Source of the DNA: Rubrivivax sp. | GTDB lineage: Bacteria > Pseudomonadota > Gammaproteobacteria > Burkholderiales > Burkholderiaceae_C | Direction: 5' to 3' | Assembly: GCA_027491255.1 (NCBI GenBank) | Contig: JAIXWM010000184.1 | Location: forward strand, 30,669-94,668 | Length of the DNA: 64,000 nt | Shown: positions 32,751 through 45,482 of the stretch, in pieces | Position numbering within the stretch: the stretch's first letter is position 1 | How the letters are laid out: each line of letters begins with the position of its first letter | Notes under the pieces: model-generated | The model's database searches: none | What the model saw: only the letters and a program-made list of their open reading frames with translations | What the model was told of the DNA's origin: nothing | Program-made: the position numbers and the translations under genes

Positions 32751-32945
32751 GACCGAGAGCCGCCGAGCCTGTCCCCCATGCCCGCCTTGCACGCCAAGAC
32801 GCCCAGCCCCGTCGTCGCCAACTCGCGCCACAGCCCGAGCGTGGGCTGCGGCATGGGCCTGGAGCCAGGGTGCCTAGACGCGCTTGTCGGCCACGGCGCA
32901 AGCACTCGCAGGCCCTGAGACCAAGACCACCTCACGACCACTCCG

Positions 32946-33884
32946 ATGAAGCCCTTTGCATTCGTCTTCCCCGGCCAGGGTTCGCAGTCCGTCGGCATGC
33001 TGGACGCCTGGGGCGACCACCCTGCCGTGCGCGCCACGCTGGACGAGGCCTCGCAGGCCCTCGGCGAGGACCTCGCGCGCCTGGTCCGCGAGGGCCCGAA
33101 GGAGGCCCTGGACCTGACCACGAACACCCAGCCGGTGATGCTGACGGCGGCGATCGCCTGTTACCGGGCCTGGCTCGAGGAAGGGGGCGGCGAGCCTTCA
33201 GCGGTGGCCGGTCACTCGCTGGGCGAGTACAGCGCCCTCGTCGCGGCCGGCGCGCTCACGCTGTCCGACGCCCTGCCGCTGGTGCGGCTGCGCGCGCAGG
33301 CGATGCAGGAGGCGGTACCGGTGGGCGTCGGCGCGATGGCGGCCATCCTCGGCCTGGACGCGTCAGCCGTGCGTGCCGGTTGCGAGCAGGCTGCGTCTGC
33401 CACGGGCGAAGTCGTCTCGGCAGCAAACTTCAACGACCCGAAGCAGACGGTGATCGCCGGCACCAAGGCCGGCGTGGACAAGGCCTGCGAGTTGCTGAAG
33501 TCCGCCGGCGCCAAGCGTGCCCTGCCGCTGCCGGTGTCCGCCCCCTTTCACTGCGCGCTGATGAAGCCCGCCGCCGAACGGCTGCGCGAGCGCCTGGTCG
33601 GCGTGCCTCTGGCTGCGCCCCGTATCGCGCTCGTCAACAACGTCGACGCGGCGGTCCAGACCGAGCCCGCAGCGATCCGTGACGCGCTGTACCGCCAGGC
33701 CTTCGGGCCGGTGCGCTGGGTCGAGGTCGTGCAGTCGCTGCGTGCGCGTGGCTTGCAGCACATCTTCGAATGCGGGCCGGGCAAGGTGCTGTCGGGGTTG
33801 GTCAAGCGCATCGACTCCGACGCCACGAGCCTGTGCGTGCTGGACCCGGCCACGCTGGCCGAGGCCCGGGGGGTGCTGGCATGA
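32946..33884 (+). CDS. fabD: malonyl-CoA:ACP transacylase
   Basis: FAFVFPGQGSQSVGML, VAGHSLGEYSALVAAGAL. Confidence 0.97.
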   Translation: MKPFAFVFPGQGSQSVGMLDAWGDHPAVRATLDEASQALGEDLARLVREGPKEALDLTTNTQPVMLTAAIACYRAWLEEGGGEPSAVAGHSLGEYSALVAAGALTLSDALPLVRLRAQAMQEAVPVGVGAMAAILGLDASAVRAGCEQAASATGEVVSAANFNDPKQTVIAGTKAGVDKACELLKSAGAKRALPLPVSAPFHCALMKPAAERLRERLVGVPLAAPRIALVNNVDAAVQTEPAAIRDALYRQAFGPVRWVEVVQSLRARGLQHIFECGPGKVLSGLVKRIDSDATSLCVLDPATLAEARGVLA

Positions 33885-34627
33885 CCAACGCCGCTGCACC
33901 GTTGCAGGTGGCCCTGGTCACCGGCGCGAGCCGTGGCATCGGCCGCGCGATCGCGACCACGCTGGCCGCGCAGGGCTTGCGCGTCATCGGCACTGCCACC
34001 ACCGAAGCCGGTGCGCAGGCCATCGGCGCGGCGCTGGCGGCGCACGGGGGACACGGCCTGGCCCTCGACGTCAATGATGCCGCCGCGGTGGAGGCCGCTG
34101 TCGACGGCGTCGTCAAGACCCACGGCGGCCTGCACGTGCTGGTCAACAACGCCGGCATCACGCGTGACACACTGGCTCTGCGCATGAAGGACGAGGATTG
34201 GGATGCCGTCCTCGGCACCAACCTGAAGGCTGTGTTCAGACTGTGCCGCTGCGCGATGCGGCCGATGATGAAGCAGCGCTGGGGCCGCATCGTCAACATC
34301 ACCTCGGTCGTCGGAGCCAGTGGCAACGCCGGTCAGGCCAACTACGCGGCGGCCAAGGCCGGGGTGGCAGGAATGACGCGTGCGCTGGCCCGCGAGCTCG
34401 GCAGCCGTCAGATCACGGTCAACTGCATCGCCCCCGGCTTCATCGCCACCGACATGACCGAGGTGCTGCCCGAGGCGCAGAAGGCTGCACTGCTCGGGCA
34501 GATCCCGCTCGGCCGCCTGGGCGCACCCGAGGAGATCGCCCACGCCGTGGCCTTCCTCGCGTCGCCGCTGGCTGGCTACGTCACCGGCGTCGAACTGCAC
34601 GTCAATGGTGGCATGTACATGACTTGA
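33881..34627 (+). CDS. fabG: 3-oxoacyl-ACP reductase
   Basis: [57 protein letters not shown]. Confidence 0.97.
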   Translation: MTNAAAPLQVALVTGASRGIGRAIATTLAAQGLRVIGTATTEAGAQAIGAALAAHGGHGLALDVNDAAAVEAAVDGVVKTHGGLHVLVNNAGITRDTLALRMKDEDWDAVLGTNLKAVFRLCRCAMRPMMKQRWGRIVNITSVVGASGNAGQANYAAAKAGVAGMTRALARELGSRQITVNCIAPGFIATDMTEVLPEAQKAALLGQIPLGRLGAPEEIAHAVAFLASPLAGYVTGVELHVNGGMYMT

Positions 34628-36213
<1,586 letters not shown>

Positions 36214-36245
36214 GCATGTGATGCGGCAACGGCGCCATCCGTTGC

Positions 36246-36794
36246 GTGCTTTCGGGGCGAACTGAGCAGCCGACGGCGGACACCGTGACGCGCACGCCGC
36301 CGCCCGTCGGTATCGACATCCGTTCTGAACCGGCTTGGCTGGCCGTCCAGTGTTGGGTATTCGGCTTGACCGTCTCCGTGGTTGGCGCCTGGGCCGCGGC
36401 CTTGGGCGATCTTCCGACGCCATGGCGGTGGACTGCCGCCGCCGCGGGTCTGCCCATGGCCTGGCTGGCAGGCATCGCGGCCAAGGCGCTGGGACACCAT
36501 CGGGATCCGGTGCGCGTGATCTTCGACGGTCAGGCGTGGTCTTTTTCCGTGCCGGGGCCGCATCCGAGGCCTGGACGCTGCGCGCCCGTGGTGGCCATGG
36601 ACCTCGGCCACTGGATGCTGCTTCGCCTGGACCCCGCGCTGCCCGCGGCAGAGTCCGTTCCCTCCGGGTGGGCGCACCGAATCATGCGTCGGCGCTGGGT
36701 TGCCCTGTCCCGCCGGAGTGCCGCTGCGCACTGGCATGGTTTGCGCGTCGCGCTATATTGTTCCGAATCCGGGACAGACCGGCCGTCCGGCTGA
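36246..36794 (+). CDS. hypothetical two-TM membrane protein, YgfX/CptA-like in layout
   Basis: Two hydrophobic segments then soluble tail ending RRWVALSRRSAAAHWHGLRVALY; located between fabF and rpoE. Confidence 0.6.
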   Translation: MLSGRTEQPTADTVTRTPPPVGIDIRSEPAWLAVQCWVFGLTVSVVGAWAAALGDLPTPWRWTAAAAGLPMAWLAGIAAKALGHHRDPVRVIFDGQAWSFSVPGPHPRPGRCAPVVAMDLGHWMLLRLDPALPAAESVPSGWAHRIMRRRWVALSRRSAAAHWHGLRVALYCSESGTDRPSG

Positions 36795-36813
36795 AGGACG
36801 GCCCCAGTGATGA

Positions 36814-37422
36814 ATGGCCGATGCCGATCCCGACACCCTGCTCGTCGAGCGCGCCCGCACGGGCGATGCGCGCGCCTTCGAGATGCTGGTCGTGAGGTAC
36901 CGGCGCCGCATCGAGCGTCTGATCGGCCGCATGACGCGCGACGACGCGTTGATCCAGGACCTGGCGCAGGAGACCTTCCTGCGGGCCTGGCGTGCGCTGC
37001 CGCAGTTCCGGGGCGAGAGTGCGTTCTACACCTGGCTTTACCGGATCGCCGTCAACACCGCGCGCAAGTCACTGGCCGAGGCGCGGCGTGACCCCGTGCT
37101 CACCGAATCCGAACTCACGCCTGTCGGCGATGAGGATGAAACTTTCCGCCCCGAGTCGGAACCAATCAACAACGACACGCCTGAGGGCTTGCTGGCCACG
37201 CGCCAGATTGCCGCCGCCGTCAACGCTGCGGTCGACAGGTTGTCGGAAGACCTGCGCCAGGCCGTGGTGCTTCGCGAGATCGAAGGGCTGAGCTACGAGG
37301 AGATCGCCGAGATCATGAACTGTCCGGTAGGCACGGTGCGCTCGCGCATCTTCCGCGCACGCGAGGCGATCTCGCAACGGCTGCGCCCGCTGCTCGATAC
37401 CCGCGATGGCCGACGCTGGTAG
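36814..37422 (+). CDS. rpoE: RNA polymerase sigma factor RpoE/AlgU
   Basis: RARTGDARAFEMLVVRYRRRIERLIGR, DLAQETFLRAWRALPQFRGESAFYTWLYRIAVNTAR. Confidence 0.95.
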   Translation: MADADPDTLLVERARTGDARAFEMLVVRYRRRIERLIGRMTRDDALIQDLAQETFLRAWRALPQFRGESAFYTWLYRIAVNTARKSLAEARRDPVLTESELTPVGDEDETFRPESEPINNDTPEGLLATRQIAAAVNAAVDRLSEDLRQAVVLREIEGLSYEEIAEIMNCPVGTVRSRIFRAREAISQRLRPLLDTRDGRRW

Positions 37423-37479
37423 GCGGTGAGATCGCCCCCACTTGCAGTTCTGCCGATCACCATTCCTGCGCCCCGAATC

Positions 37480-38082
37480 ATGCAATCTCCCTTGTCCACG
37501 CGCCCGGATGACGACGACCTGCCCTCGGTGGCGCTGGCACTGTCGGTGCTCTGCGACGGCGAGGCCAGCAGCCGTCAGGTCGACATTGCCCTGGCGGCGT
37601 GGTCTGCGGACGCTGTTTCTCGCCAATCCTGGCAGGACTGGCATCTGATCGGCGACACGCTGCGCTCCGATGAACTGGCGCAGGGTCGCCGCAGCGACGA
37701 AGCCTTTCTCGGCGAACTGCGCACGCGCATCGCTGCCGAGCAGGCGCAGCCGTGGCGGGCGGCGCGTCCCGCCTGGGTCCCAGGCGGTCTGGCCCGGCGG
37801 GGCCTGCGTTGGACCGGCATGGCGTTGGCCGCCGGCGTGGTGGGCGTGATCGCGCTCGGGGGGGTGTGGCAACTGGCCCCCGCAGTGCTGGAAGACACGG
37901 TCGTGGCGCAGGCCTTCCAGGCGGTCGGCTGGAGCCAGGATCCCACGGCCTTGCAGGCGGCCGACGGCGCGCTGATCCGTGATGCTCAACTCGACGCCTA
38001 CCTGCGCGCCCACCGCGCGGGTGCCCCGGCCCTGCCGGGTGGGGCCACCGGGCGCTTCGAAACGGTGGCACTGGAGCGGTGA
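37480..38082 (+). CDS. rseA: anti-sigma factor RseA/MucA-like
   Basis: VALALSVLCDGEASSRQVDIAL...WQDWHLIGDTLRSDEL plus single TM; between rpoE and rseB. Confidence 0.88.
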   Translation: MQSPLSTRPDDDDLPSVALALSVLCDGEASSRQVDIALAAWSADAVSRQSWQDWHLIGDTLRSDELAQGRRSDEAFLGELRTRIAAEQAQPWRAARPAWVPGGLARRGLRWTGMALAAGVVGVIALGGVWQLAPAVLEDTVVAQAFQAVGWSQDPTALQAADGALIRDAQLDAYLRAHRAGAPALPGGATGRFETVALER

Positions 38083-39251
38083 TGGGCGGATCGAAGGGTG
38101 CGATCAATGTTCTCTCTGCCATGACGAGGGCTCACGACCCCTCGGCGTCGCGGCGCCGGTCTGTCTGGATCGCGTCCGTCATGTGCGCCCTGTGCACCGT
38201 TGCGCAGGCCCAGGTCTGGGCTGTGGTGGGACCGGGCGAGCCTGCGGCCACCGAGAACGCCGGTGTCTGGATCGAGCGGCTGCAGTCCGCGGCCACGAGC
38301 CAGAGCTACGAGGGCACGCTCGTGTTCAGCGCCGGGTCGGTGGTCTCGAGCTCCCGCGTCGCGCACTATGCGCACGATGGCCAGGCCTGGGAGCAGATCG
38401 AGGCCCTGGATGGTCGAGCCGCACGCAGCTACCGCTACAACGACTCGGTGGTGTCGTTCTGGCCTGACAAGAGGGTCGTCACCATCGGGCAGCGCGACGA
38501 AACCTGGGCCAGCCCGCTGCGCTCGGTGCCGCACGAGCGCCTGCAGGCGCACTACGACGTGCGCCTGGTAGGCACCGACCTCGTCGCAGGTCGGCGCGTC
38601 CAGGTCTTGCTGCTGTCGCCGCGCGACGAGTGGCGTTACGCGCGACGCCTGTGGCTCGATGCCGCCAGCGGCCTGATGCTGCGCGCGGACGTGCTCGGCG
38701 CTCGTGGCGAGGTGCTCGAGTCCTCGTCCTTCAGCGCGATCGAGATCGGCGTGCGTCCGCAGGCCGAGACCGTGCGCACGGCGATGCGCCGTACCAGCGG
38801 CTGGCAGGTCTTGGCCATGCCCTCGGTGCCGGTGCGATTGCAGTCTGAAGGTTGGTCGCTGGGTACAGGCTTGCCGCCAGGCTTCCAGCTCACCGGCTGC
38901 GTGCGCAAGCCGGTGGTGGTGCCGGCCACCGAGCCGCGGTCGCCTTCCGAGCCTGGCGCGGCGGCGGTCGTGGCGGCGGCGACGTCGGGCCTGCACGCTG
39001 CCGGCGCCACCGCGCGCGCCGAGCGTCCTGCGGCGGACACCTTGCATGCGGTCTTCTCCGACGGCCTGACACGCGTGTCGATGTTCATCGAGGTGCAGCC
39101 TGCGGGCCGGCCGGCGCAGACCATTGCCACGCGGCTGGGAGCCACGCACACGCTGGTGCAACCGCTGGGCGAGCAGTGGCGCCTGGTCTTGATGGGCGAG
39201 GTACCCGTCACCACCTTGAGGCGGTTCGCTTCCGCGCTGGAGCGCCGCTGA
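38079..39251 (+). CDS. rseB: MucB/RseB-like sigma-E regulatory protein
   Basis: WIERLQSAATSQSYEGTLVFSAGS...VAHYAHDGQAWEQIEALDG. Confidence 0.9.
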   Translation: MMGGSKGAINVLSAMTRAHDPSASRRRSVWIASVMCALCTVAQAQVWAVVGPGEPAATENAGVWIERLQSAATSQSYEGTLVFSAGSVVSSSRVAHYAHDGQAWEQIEALDGRAARSYRYNDSVVSFWPDKRVVTIGQRDETWASPLRSVPHERLQAHYDVRLVGTDLVAGRRVQVLLLSPRDEWRYARRLWLDAASGLMLRADVLGARGEVLESSSFSAIEIGVRPQAETVRTAMRRTSGWQVLAMPSVPVRLQSEGWSLGTGLPPGFQLTGCVRKPVVVPATEPRSPSEPGAAAVVAAATSGLHAAGATARAERPAADTLHAVFSDGLTRVSMFIEVQPAGRPAQTIATRLGATHTLVQPLGEQWRLVLMGEVPVTTLRRFASALERR

Positions 39252-39353
39252 TCCTTGTCAAGGCTCCGTCGGCCCCTGCCGAGGCGCTCCCTGCCCTTTC
39301 ACTGTTCCCTCCTGCCTTGCGGCAGGCCCACTCTTGAACACCGGAGACCGCTC

Positions 39354-40847
39354 ATGATCTCTTGTCCCGTTTCCCGCCTCGACTTCCGGCGCGACATGCC
39401 GCGATCGCTGCCACGCGGCCTCGCTGCAGCGGTGCTGGGTGCTGCTCTCGGACTCGGTCTGCCCGCCACCGCGCCTGCGCAGCCCCAGGCCGCGACGCCG
39501 CAGGTCATGCTGCCCGACTTCAGCGAACTTGCCGAACGTGTCGGCCCGTCGGTCGTCAACATCCGCACGCTCGAGCGCGGGCGTCAGGCCGCGCGCGGTC
39601 AGGGCGAGATGGACCCCAACATGGAGGAGTTCTTCCGCCGCTTCGGTATCCCCTTGCCCGGCCGGCCGACGCCCCGCCCGGGCCCTCGCGGTGACGAAGA
39701 GCCGCAGCAGCGCGGTGTGGGCTCGGGATTCATCCTGACCGCTGACGGCTTCATCATGACCAACGCCCACGTGGTCGACGGCGCCGACGAGGTCATCGTC
39801 ACGCTGACGGACAAGCGGGAGTTCAAGGCCCGCATCGTCGGCACCGACCGCCGCACCGACGTGGCCGTGGTCAAGATCGAGGCCGGCGGGCTGCCTTTCG
39901 TGAAGGTCGGCGACGTCAACCGCCTGAAGGTCGGCGAATGGGTCATGGCCATCGGCTCACCCTTCGGGCTGGAGAACACCGTGACGGCCGGCATCGTCAG
40001 CGCCAAGCAGCGCGACACCGGCGACTACCTGCCCTTCATCCAGACCGATGTCGCGATCAACCCGGGCAACTCCGGCGGACCGTTGTTGAACCTGCGCGGG
40101 GAGGTGGTGGGCATCAATTCGCAGATCTACAGCCGCTCGGGCGGCTTCATGGGGATCAGTTTCGCGATCCCGATCGACGAGGCGATGCGGGTGTCCGACC
40201 AGTTGCGCGCCAGCGGGCGCGTGATCCGCGGCCGCATCGGTGTCCAGATCGCTCCGGTGACCAAGGAGGTGGCCGAGTCCATCGGCCTGGGCAAGCCCGC
40301 TGGGGCCCTGGTGCAGAGCGTGGAGTCCGGCGGCCCGGCCGACAAGGCGGGTGTCGAGGCTGGCGACATCATCACCCGGGTCGACGGCAAGGTGGTCGAG
40401 AAGTCGGGCGACCTGCCGCGCCTGATCGGTGCGACCAAGCCCGGCTCGAAGGCGGCACTGCAGGTCTATCGCCGTGGCGCGACGCGTGAACTGACGGTCA
40501 CGGTGGCGGAGTTCGAGGCCGACCGGCCGACCCGGCGCGCGCAGGCCGAGCCCGGCTCGGCGCCGGCGCCCAAGAATGCATTGGGCATTGCGGCGTCGGA
40601 CCTGACCGAAGCGCAGAAGCGCGAGCTCAATCTCAAGGGCGGGGTGCGCGTCGAGTCGGTCGAGGGCGCCGCGGCCCGGGCCGGGTTGCGCGAGGGCGAC
40701 GTGATCCTGTCGGTGGGCAATACCGAGGTCGGCGACATGAAGCAGTTCACCGCGGCGATGGCCAAGGTCGAGGGCGCGCGCGCCGTCAGCGTGCTGGTGC
40801 GGCGCGGCGAGTGGGTCAACTACCTGGTGATCCGGCCAGGCCGCTGA
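39354..40847 (+). CDS. mucD: Do/MucD-type periplasmic serine protease
   Basis: GSGFILTADGFIMTNAHVVDGADEV, TDVAVVKIEA, INPGNSGGPLLNLRGEVVGIN, two PDZ segments. Confidence 0.95.
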   Translation: MISCPVSRLDFRRDMPRSLPRGLAAAVLGAALGLGLPATAPAQPQAATPQVMLPDFSELAERVGPSVVNIRTLERGRQAARGQGEMDPNMEEFFRRFGIPLPGRPTPRPGPRGDEEPQQRGVGSGFILTADGFIMTNAHVVDGADEVIVTLTDKREFKARIVGTDRRTDVAVVKIEAGGLPFVKVGDVNRLKVGEWVMAIGSPFGLENTVTAGIVSAKQRDTGDYLPFIQTDVAINPGNSGGPLLNLRGEVVGINSQIYSRSGGFMGISFAIPIDEAMRVSDQLRASGRVIRGRIGVQIAPVTKEVAESIGLGKPAGALVQSVESGGPADKAGVEAGDIITRVDGKVVEKSGDLPRLIGATKPGSKAALQVYRRGATRELTVTVAEFEADRPTRRAQAEPGSAPAPKNALGIAASDLTEAQKRELNLKGGVRVESVEGAAARAGLREGDVILSVGNTEVGDMKQFTAAMAKVEGARAVSVLVRRGEWVNYLVIRPGR

Positions 40848-40950
40848 GGCTTCTCCGCGCCACCCTGGCGCGGCGCACGGCCGCCCCGGCAGCCCGGTCT
40901 CGCGGGGCGGCGGCGCTAGAATGCCAAGTTGGCTGTACAAGCCTGAGGCC

Positions 40951-40983
40951 GGGGCGCATCGATGAAGGGATGCGCCCCTTTTT
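40951..40983 (+). terminator. intrinsic terminator upstream of lepA
   Basis: GGGGCGCATC-GATGAAGG-GATGCGCCCC then TTTTT; perfect 10-bp stem. Confidence 0.9.
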
Positions 40984-41034
40984 CGTGCTGCACAGCCCCT
41001 GAACTGCGCCTGTGCGGACCACGCGACGTCCCCC

Positions 41035-42843
41035 ATGGACCATATCCGCAACTTCTCCATCATCGCCCACATCGACCACGGCAAGAGCACGTTGGCCGAC
41101 CGCATCATCCAGCGCTGCGGCGGGCTGTCTGATCGCGAGATGGAGGCCCAGGTGCTCGACTCGATGGACATCGAGCGCGAGCGTGGCATCACGATCAAGG
41201 CCCAGACCGCGGCCTTGCGCTACGTCGCGCGCGATGGCCGCAGCTACAACCTGAACTTGATCGACACGCCGGGGCACGTGGACTTCAGCTACGAGGTCAG
41301 CCGCTCGCTTTCGGCTTGCGAAGGTGCGCTGCTGGTGGTCGACGCGAGCCAGGGTGTCGAGGCGCAGACGGTGGCCAACTGCTACACGGCGCTCGACCTC
41401 GCGGTAGAGGTCGTGCCGGTGCTCAACAAGATGGATCTGCCCCAGGCCGATCCCGAGCGCGCCAAGCAGGAGATCGAGGACGTGATCGGCATCGACGCGA
41501 CCGATGCCATCCCCTGCTCGGCCAAGACCGGCGAGGGCGTCGACGACATCCTCGAAGCCGTGATCGCCCGCATGCCCGCGCCGCGTGGCAACCCCGAGGG
41601 CGCGCCGCGGGCGATGATCATCGACAGCTGGTTCGACAACTACGTCGGTGTCGTCATGCTGGTGCGCGTGGTCGACGGCCTGCTGCGGCGCGGTGACCGC
41701 GTCAGGATGATGGCGACGAACGCGGTCTACGGCATCGAGCAGATGGGGGTGTTCACGCCGAAGTCGATGCCGCGCGACGAGTTGAATGCGGGCGAGGTCG
41801 GCTTCGTCATCGCCGGCATCAAGGAGTTGAAGGCGGCCAAGGTCGGTGACACGATCACGCTCGAGAAGAAGCTGCCCAACAACGCCGGCCCCGCCACCGA
41901 GCCGCTGCCCGGCTTCAAGGAGATCAAGCCCCAGGTCTTTGCCGGGCTCTATCCCACCGAGGCGAGCGAGTACGACTCGCTGCGCGATGCGCTCGAGAAG
42001 CTGCAGCTCAACGACAGCTCGCTGCGCTTCGAGCCCGAGGTGAGCCAGGCCCTGGGCTTCGGCTTTCGTTGCGGTTTCCTCGGCCTGCTGCACATGGAGA
42101 TCGTGCAGGAGCGCCTGGAGCGCGAGTTCGATCAGGACCTGATCACCACCGCACCGAGCGTGGTCTACCAGGTCGAGCTCGGCGACGCAGAGGTCATCGA
42201 GGTCGAGAACCCGAGCAAGATGCCCGACCAGGGGCGCATCCGCGAGATCCGCGAGCCCATCGTCACGGTCCACCTCTACATGCCGCAGGACTTCGTCGGC
42301 CCGGTGATGACGCTGGCCAACACCAAGCGTGGCGTGCAGATCAACATGGCCTATCACGGGCGCCAGGTCATGTTGACCTACGAGCTGCCGCTGGCCGAGA
42401 TCGTGCTCGACTTCTTCGACAAACTGAAATCCGTCTCGCGCGGCTACGCCTCCATGGACTACGAGTTCAAGGAGTACCGCGCTGCCGATGTGGTCAAGGT
42501 CGACATGCTGATCAACGGCGACCGCATCGATGCCCTCAGCCTGATCGTGCACCGCGGCCAGAGCCAGTACCGCGGGCGCGAGGTCGCGGCCAAGATGCGC
42601 GAGATCATCCCGCGGCAGATGTACGACGTTGCGATCCAGGCCGCCATCGGCGCCAACATCATCGCGCGCGAGAACATCAAGGCGCTGCGCAAGAACGTGC
42701 TGGCAAAATGCTACGGCGGTGACATCACCCGCAAGCGCAAGCTGCTCGAGAAGCAGAAGGCCGGCAAGAAGCGGATGAAGCAGATCGGCTCCGTCGAGGT
42801 GCCGCAGGAAGCCTTCCTGGCCATCCTCCAGGTCGATGATTGA
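41035..42843 (+). CDS. lepA: elongation factor 4
   Basis: [53 protein letters not shown]. Confidence 0.98.
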   Translation: MDHIRNFSIIAHIDHGKSTLADRIIQRCGGLSDREMEAQVLDSMDIERERGITIKAQTAALRYVARDGRSYNLNLIDTPGHVDFSYEVSRSLSACEGALLVVDASQGVEAQTVANCYTALDLAVEVVPVLNKMDLPQADPERAKQEIEDVIGIDATDAIPCSAKTGEGVDDILEAVIARMPAPRGNPEGAPRAMIIDSWFDNYVGVVMLVRVVDGLLRRGDRVRMMATNAVYGIEQMGVFTPKSMPRDELNAGEVGFVIAGIKELKAAKVGDTITLEKKLPNNAGPATEPLPGFKEIKPQVFAGLYPTEASEYDSLRDALEKLQLNDSSLRFEPEVSQALGFGFRCGFLGLLHMEIVQERLEREFDQDLITTAPSVVYQVELGDAEVIEVENPSKMPDQGRIREIREPIVTVHLYMPQDFVGPVMTLANTKRGVQINMAYHGRQVMLTYELPLAEIVLDFFDKLKSVSRGYASMDYEFKEYRAADVVKVDMLINGDRIDALSLIVHRGQSQYRGREVAAKMREIIPRQMYDVAIQAAIGANIIARENIKALRKNVLAKCYGGDITRKRKLLEKQKAGKKRMKQIGSVEVPQEAFLAILQVDD

Positions 42844-42855
42844 CGGGGATCCCCG

Positions 42856-43824
42856 ATGAGTGCACTGACCGCGGCGCTTTACGGCGCGCTGGCCGTCTAC
42901 CTGGGAGGCTGGTTCTTCGGCTTTTGGGTAGGCAATTTCGCGCTCGTGCTGTTCCTGCTGTCCTTCGTGACGGGCTTGTTCTGGCTCGCCGAGCGCTTCC
43001 ACTTCCAACCGGCGAGGTTGCGCGCCGCCGCGGCGCTCGAGAGCCAGCAAGCCGCGCGGCGCGCGGAACTGAACAAGCTCGGGATCACGCAGGTCGACGG
43101 CGATGTGGCGCAGGCGCGGGCAGCGTTGCTCGCCCAGCCCTGGTGGCTCGACTGGACGGCCGGGTTGTTTCCGGTCATCGCTGCCGTGTTCCTGCTGCGC
43201 TCCTTCCTGTTCGAGCCGTTCAAGATCCCTTCGGGTTCCATGGTGCCCACGCTGCTCGTGGGCGACCTGATCCTCGTGAACAAGTTCGAGTACGGCGTGC
43301 GCCTGCCGGTGGTCAACACCAAGGTCATTGCCAACGGCAACCCGCAGCGTGGTGACGTCGTCGTCTTCCGCTACCCGCCCGACCCGCGTCTGGACTACAT
43401 CAAGCGCGTGGTCGGTGTGCCTGGCGACGAGATCGTCTACGCCGCTCAGAAGCTGAGCGTCAACGGCCAGGCGGTGCCGCTGCAGGCGCTGGGCGAGTTC
43501 TACGACGAGGACAGCCTGCGTTATGCGCCCCAGTTTTCCGAGAAACTTGGCACCGTCGAGCACCGCATCCTGGTCGACCCGAAGCGGCCGTCGTACTTCG
43601 GTGGCCAGACGCCCAACTTCCCGGGTGCGGAGCACTGCCGCTACTCGGTCGAGGGCCTGACGTGCAAGGTCCCGGCCGGGCACTATTTCGTCATGGGTGA
43701 CAACCGCGACAACTCGCAGGACTCGCGCTATTGGGGTTTCGTGCCCGACGAGAACCTGGTCGGCCGTGCCTTCTTCATCTGGATGAATTTCGGCAACTTC
43801 GGTCGCATCGGGAGCTTCCGTTGA
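42856..43824 (+). CDS. lepB: signal peptidase I
   Basis: SFLFEPFKIPSGSMVPTLLVGDLILVNKFEYG, YFVMGDNRDNSQDSRYWGFVP. Confidence 0.97.
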   Translation: MSALTAALYGALAVYLGGWFFGFWVGNFALVLFLLSFVTGLFWLAERFHFQPARLRAAAALESQQAARRAELNKLGITQVDGDVAQARAALLAQPWWLDWTAGLFPVIAAVFLLRSFLFEPFKIPSGSMVPTLLVGDLILVNKFEYGVRLPVVNTKVIANGNPQRGDVVVFRYPPDPRLDYIKRVVGVPGDEIVYAAQKLSVNGQAVPLQALGEFYDEDSLRYAPQFSEKLGTVEHRILVDPKRPSYFGGQTPNFPGAEHCRYSVEGLTCKVPAGHYFVMGDNRDNSQDSRYWGFVPDENLVGRAFFIWMNFGNFGRIGSFR

Positions 43825-43825
43825 G

Positions 43826-44578
43826 GTGGTGAACGCGCTGCGCACCACCGGGCCGGCCTCGCCGCTGGATGCCCTGCAGGATCGCCTGGGGCACCGCTTC
43901 GCGCAGCCGCAACTGCTGCAGCGCGCGCTCACGCACCGCAGTTTCGGCGTCGCCCACAACGAGCGCCTGGAGTTCCTCGGCGACGCGGTGCTGAACCTGG
44001 CGGTCTCGACCTTGCTGTACGGTCGCTACGCCGACTCTGCCGAGGGCGATCTCACCCGCGTGCGCGCGCACCTCGTGCGCGAGGACAGTCTGCACCGGGT
44101 GGCGCTGAACCTGGGGCTGCCGCAGGTGCTGCGTCTGTCCGAGGGCGAGGCCCGCGGTGGTGGCGCGCAGCGTCCGTCCATGCTGGCCGATGCGGTCGAG
44201 GCGCTGATCGGCGCCGTGCATCTGGACGCCGGCTTCGGTGCAGCCCAGGCCCTGGTGCAGCGCCTGTTCGGCGCCCTGATCGACGCCAGCGAAGCCGCGC
44301 AGTGGAGCAAGGACGCGAAGACCGAATTGCAGGAAATACTGCAGGCGCGCCGCCTGCCGGTGCCGGCCTATCGCATCCGCGGCACGCGCGGGCAGTCGCA
44401 CGCACAGGTCTTCGAGGTGGAGTGCGAGGTGTCCTCGCTTGGCCTCGTGGAGGCGGCCGAGGGCCGCTCGCGCCGCGCTGCAGAGCAGGGGGCGGCGCAG
44501 CGCATGCTCGCCCGCCTGAAGGCCCCACAGGGATCCTCGCCGGTGCGCGCCGGCCAGAGCGCAGGCCATGAACGCTGA
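43826..44578 (+). CDS. rnc: ribonuclease III
   Basis: [30 protein letters not shown] dsRBD. Confidence 0.96.
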   Translation: MVNALRTTGPASPLDALQDRLGHRFAQPQLLQRALTHRSFGVAHNERLEFLGDAVLNLAVSTLLYGRYADSAEGDLTRVRAHLVREDSLHRVALNLGLPQVLRLSEGEARGGGAQRPSMLADAVEALIGAVHLDAGFGAAQALVQRLFGALIDASEAAQWSKDAKTELQEILQARRLPVPAYRIRGTRGQSHAQVFEVECEVSSLGLVEAAEGRSRRAAEQGAAQRMLARLKAPQGSSPVRAGQSAGHER

Positions 44579-45482
44579 AACCCACTCTCCTGAAGGCGGC
44601 CCGCCGCGTCGCTGCGGCCTCGTGGCCATCGTCGGCCGGCCCAATGTCGGCAAGAGCACGCTGCTGAACGCGCTCGTCGGCCAGAAGATCAGCATCACCT
44701 CGCGCAAGGCGCAGACCACGCGCCACCGCATCACCGGCATCCGCACGGTCGGCGCGGCGCAGTTCGTGTTCGTCGACACCCCCGGCTTCCAGACCCGGCA
44801 TGGCACGGCGCTGAACCGCACGCTCAACCGCACCGTCCTCGCCTCGCTGTCCGATGTCGACGTCGTGCTGTTCGTCGTCGAAGCCGGCCGCTTCGGGCCG
44901 GACGATGCGAAGGTGCTGGCCCTGATGCCCGAGGCCAAGCCGGTGCTGCTGGTGGCCAACAAGTTCGACGCGCTGACGCGGCGCCAGGACGTGCTGCCCT
45001 GGCTGAAGGACATGCAGGAGCGGCACGCCTTCACCGAGTACGTGCCGATGTCGGCACGGCGCGCCGGCGACATCGAACGCCTGCTGTCCATCGTCGAGCC
45101 CTACCTGCCCGAGCAGCCCTGGTTCCACGAGGAAGACGCGCTCACCGACCGCAGCGAGCGCTTCCTCGCCAGCGAGCTCATCCGCGAGAAGCTTTTCCGC
45201 CTGACCGGGGACGAACTGCCCTACAGCTCGACCGTGGTCATCGACCGTTTCGAGGAGGAGGGCGGCCTGCGGCGCATCGCCGCCACCATCGTGGTCGAGC
45301 GCGACGCGCACAAGGGCATGGTCATCGGCGCCCAGGGCGAGCGCCTGAAGCGCATCGGCAGCGAGGCTCGCCAGGAACTGCAGGCCCTGCTCGACGCACG
45401 CGTGCACCTCGAGCTCTGGGTCAAGGTCCGCAGCGGCTGGGCGGACGACGACCAGCACCTGCGCAGCTACGGCTACGAATGA
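44568..45482 (+). CDS. era: GTPase Era
   Basis: [40 protein letters not shown]. Confidence 0.97.
   Translation: MNAETHSPEGGPPRRCGLVAIVGRPNVGKSTLLNALVGQKISITSRKAQTTRHRITGIRTVGAAQFVFVDTPGFQTRHGTALNRTLNRTVLASLSDVDVVLFVVEAGRFGPDDAKVLALMPEAKPVLLVANKFDALTRRQDVLPWLKDMQERHAFTEYVPMSARRAGDIERLLSIVEPYLPEQPWFHEEDALTDRSERFLASELIREKLFRLTGDELPYSSTVVIDRFEEEGGLRRIAATIVVERDAHKGMVIGAQGERLKRIGSEARQELQALLDARVHLELWVKVRSGWADDDQHLRSYGYE

Noticed and set aside
32751-32945. 195-bp fabH-fabD gap with CAGCCC-N6-GGGCTG
   Set aside because: Only a short stem and no ORF or promoter support
40816-43959. 1047-aa minus-strand ORF antisense to lepA-lepB
   Set aside because: Covers conserved lepA/lepB on the + strand; H/V/D/R-rich nonsense composition typical of the complement frame in GC-rich DNA
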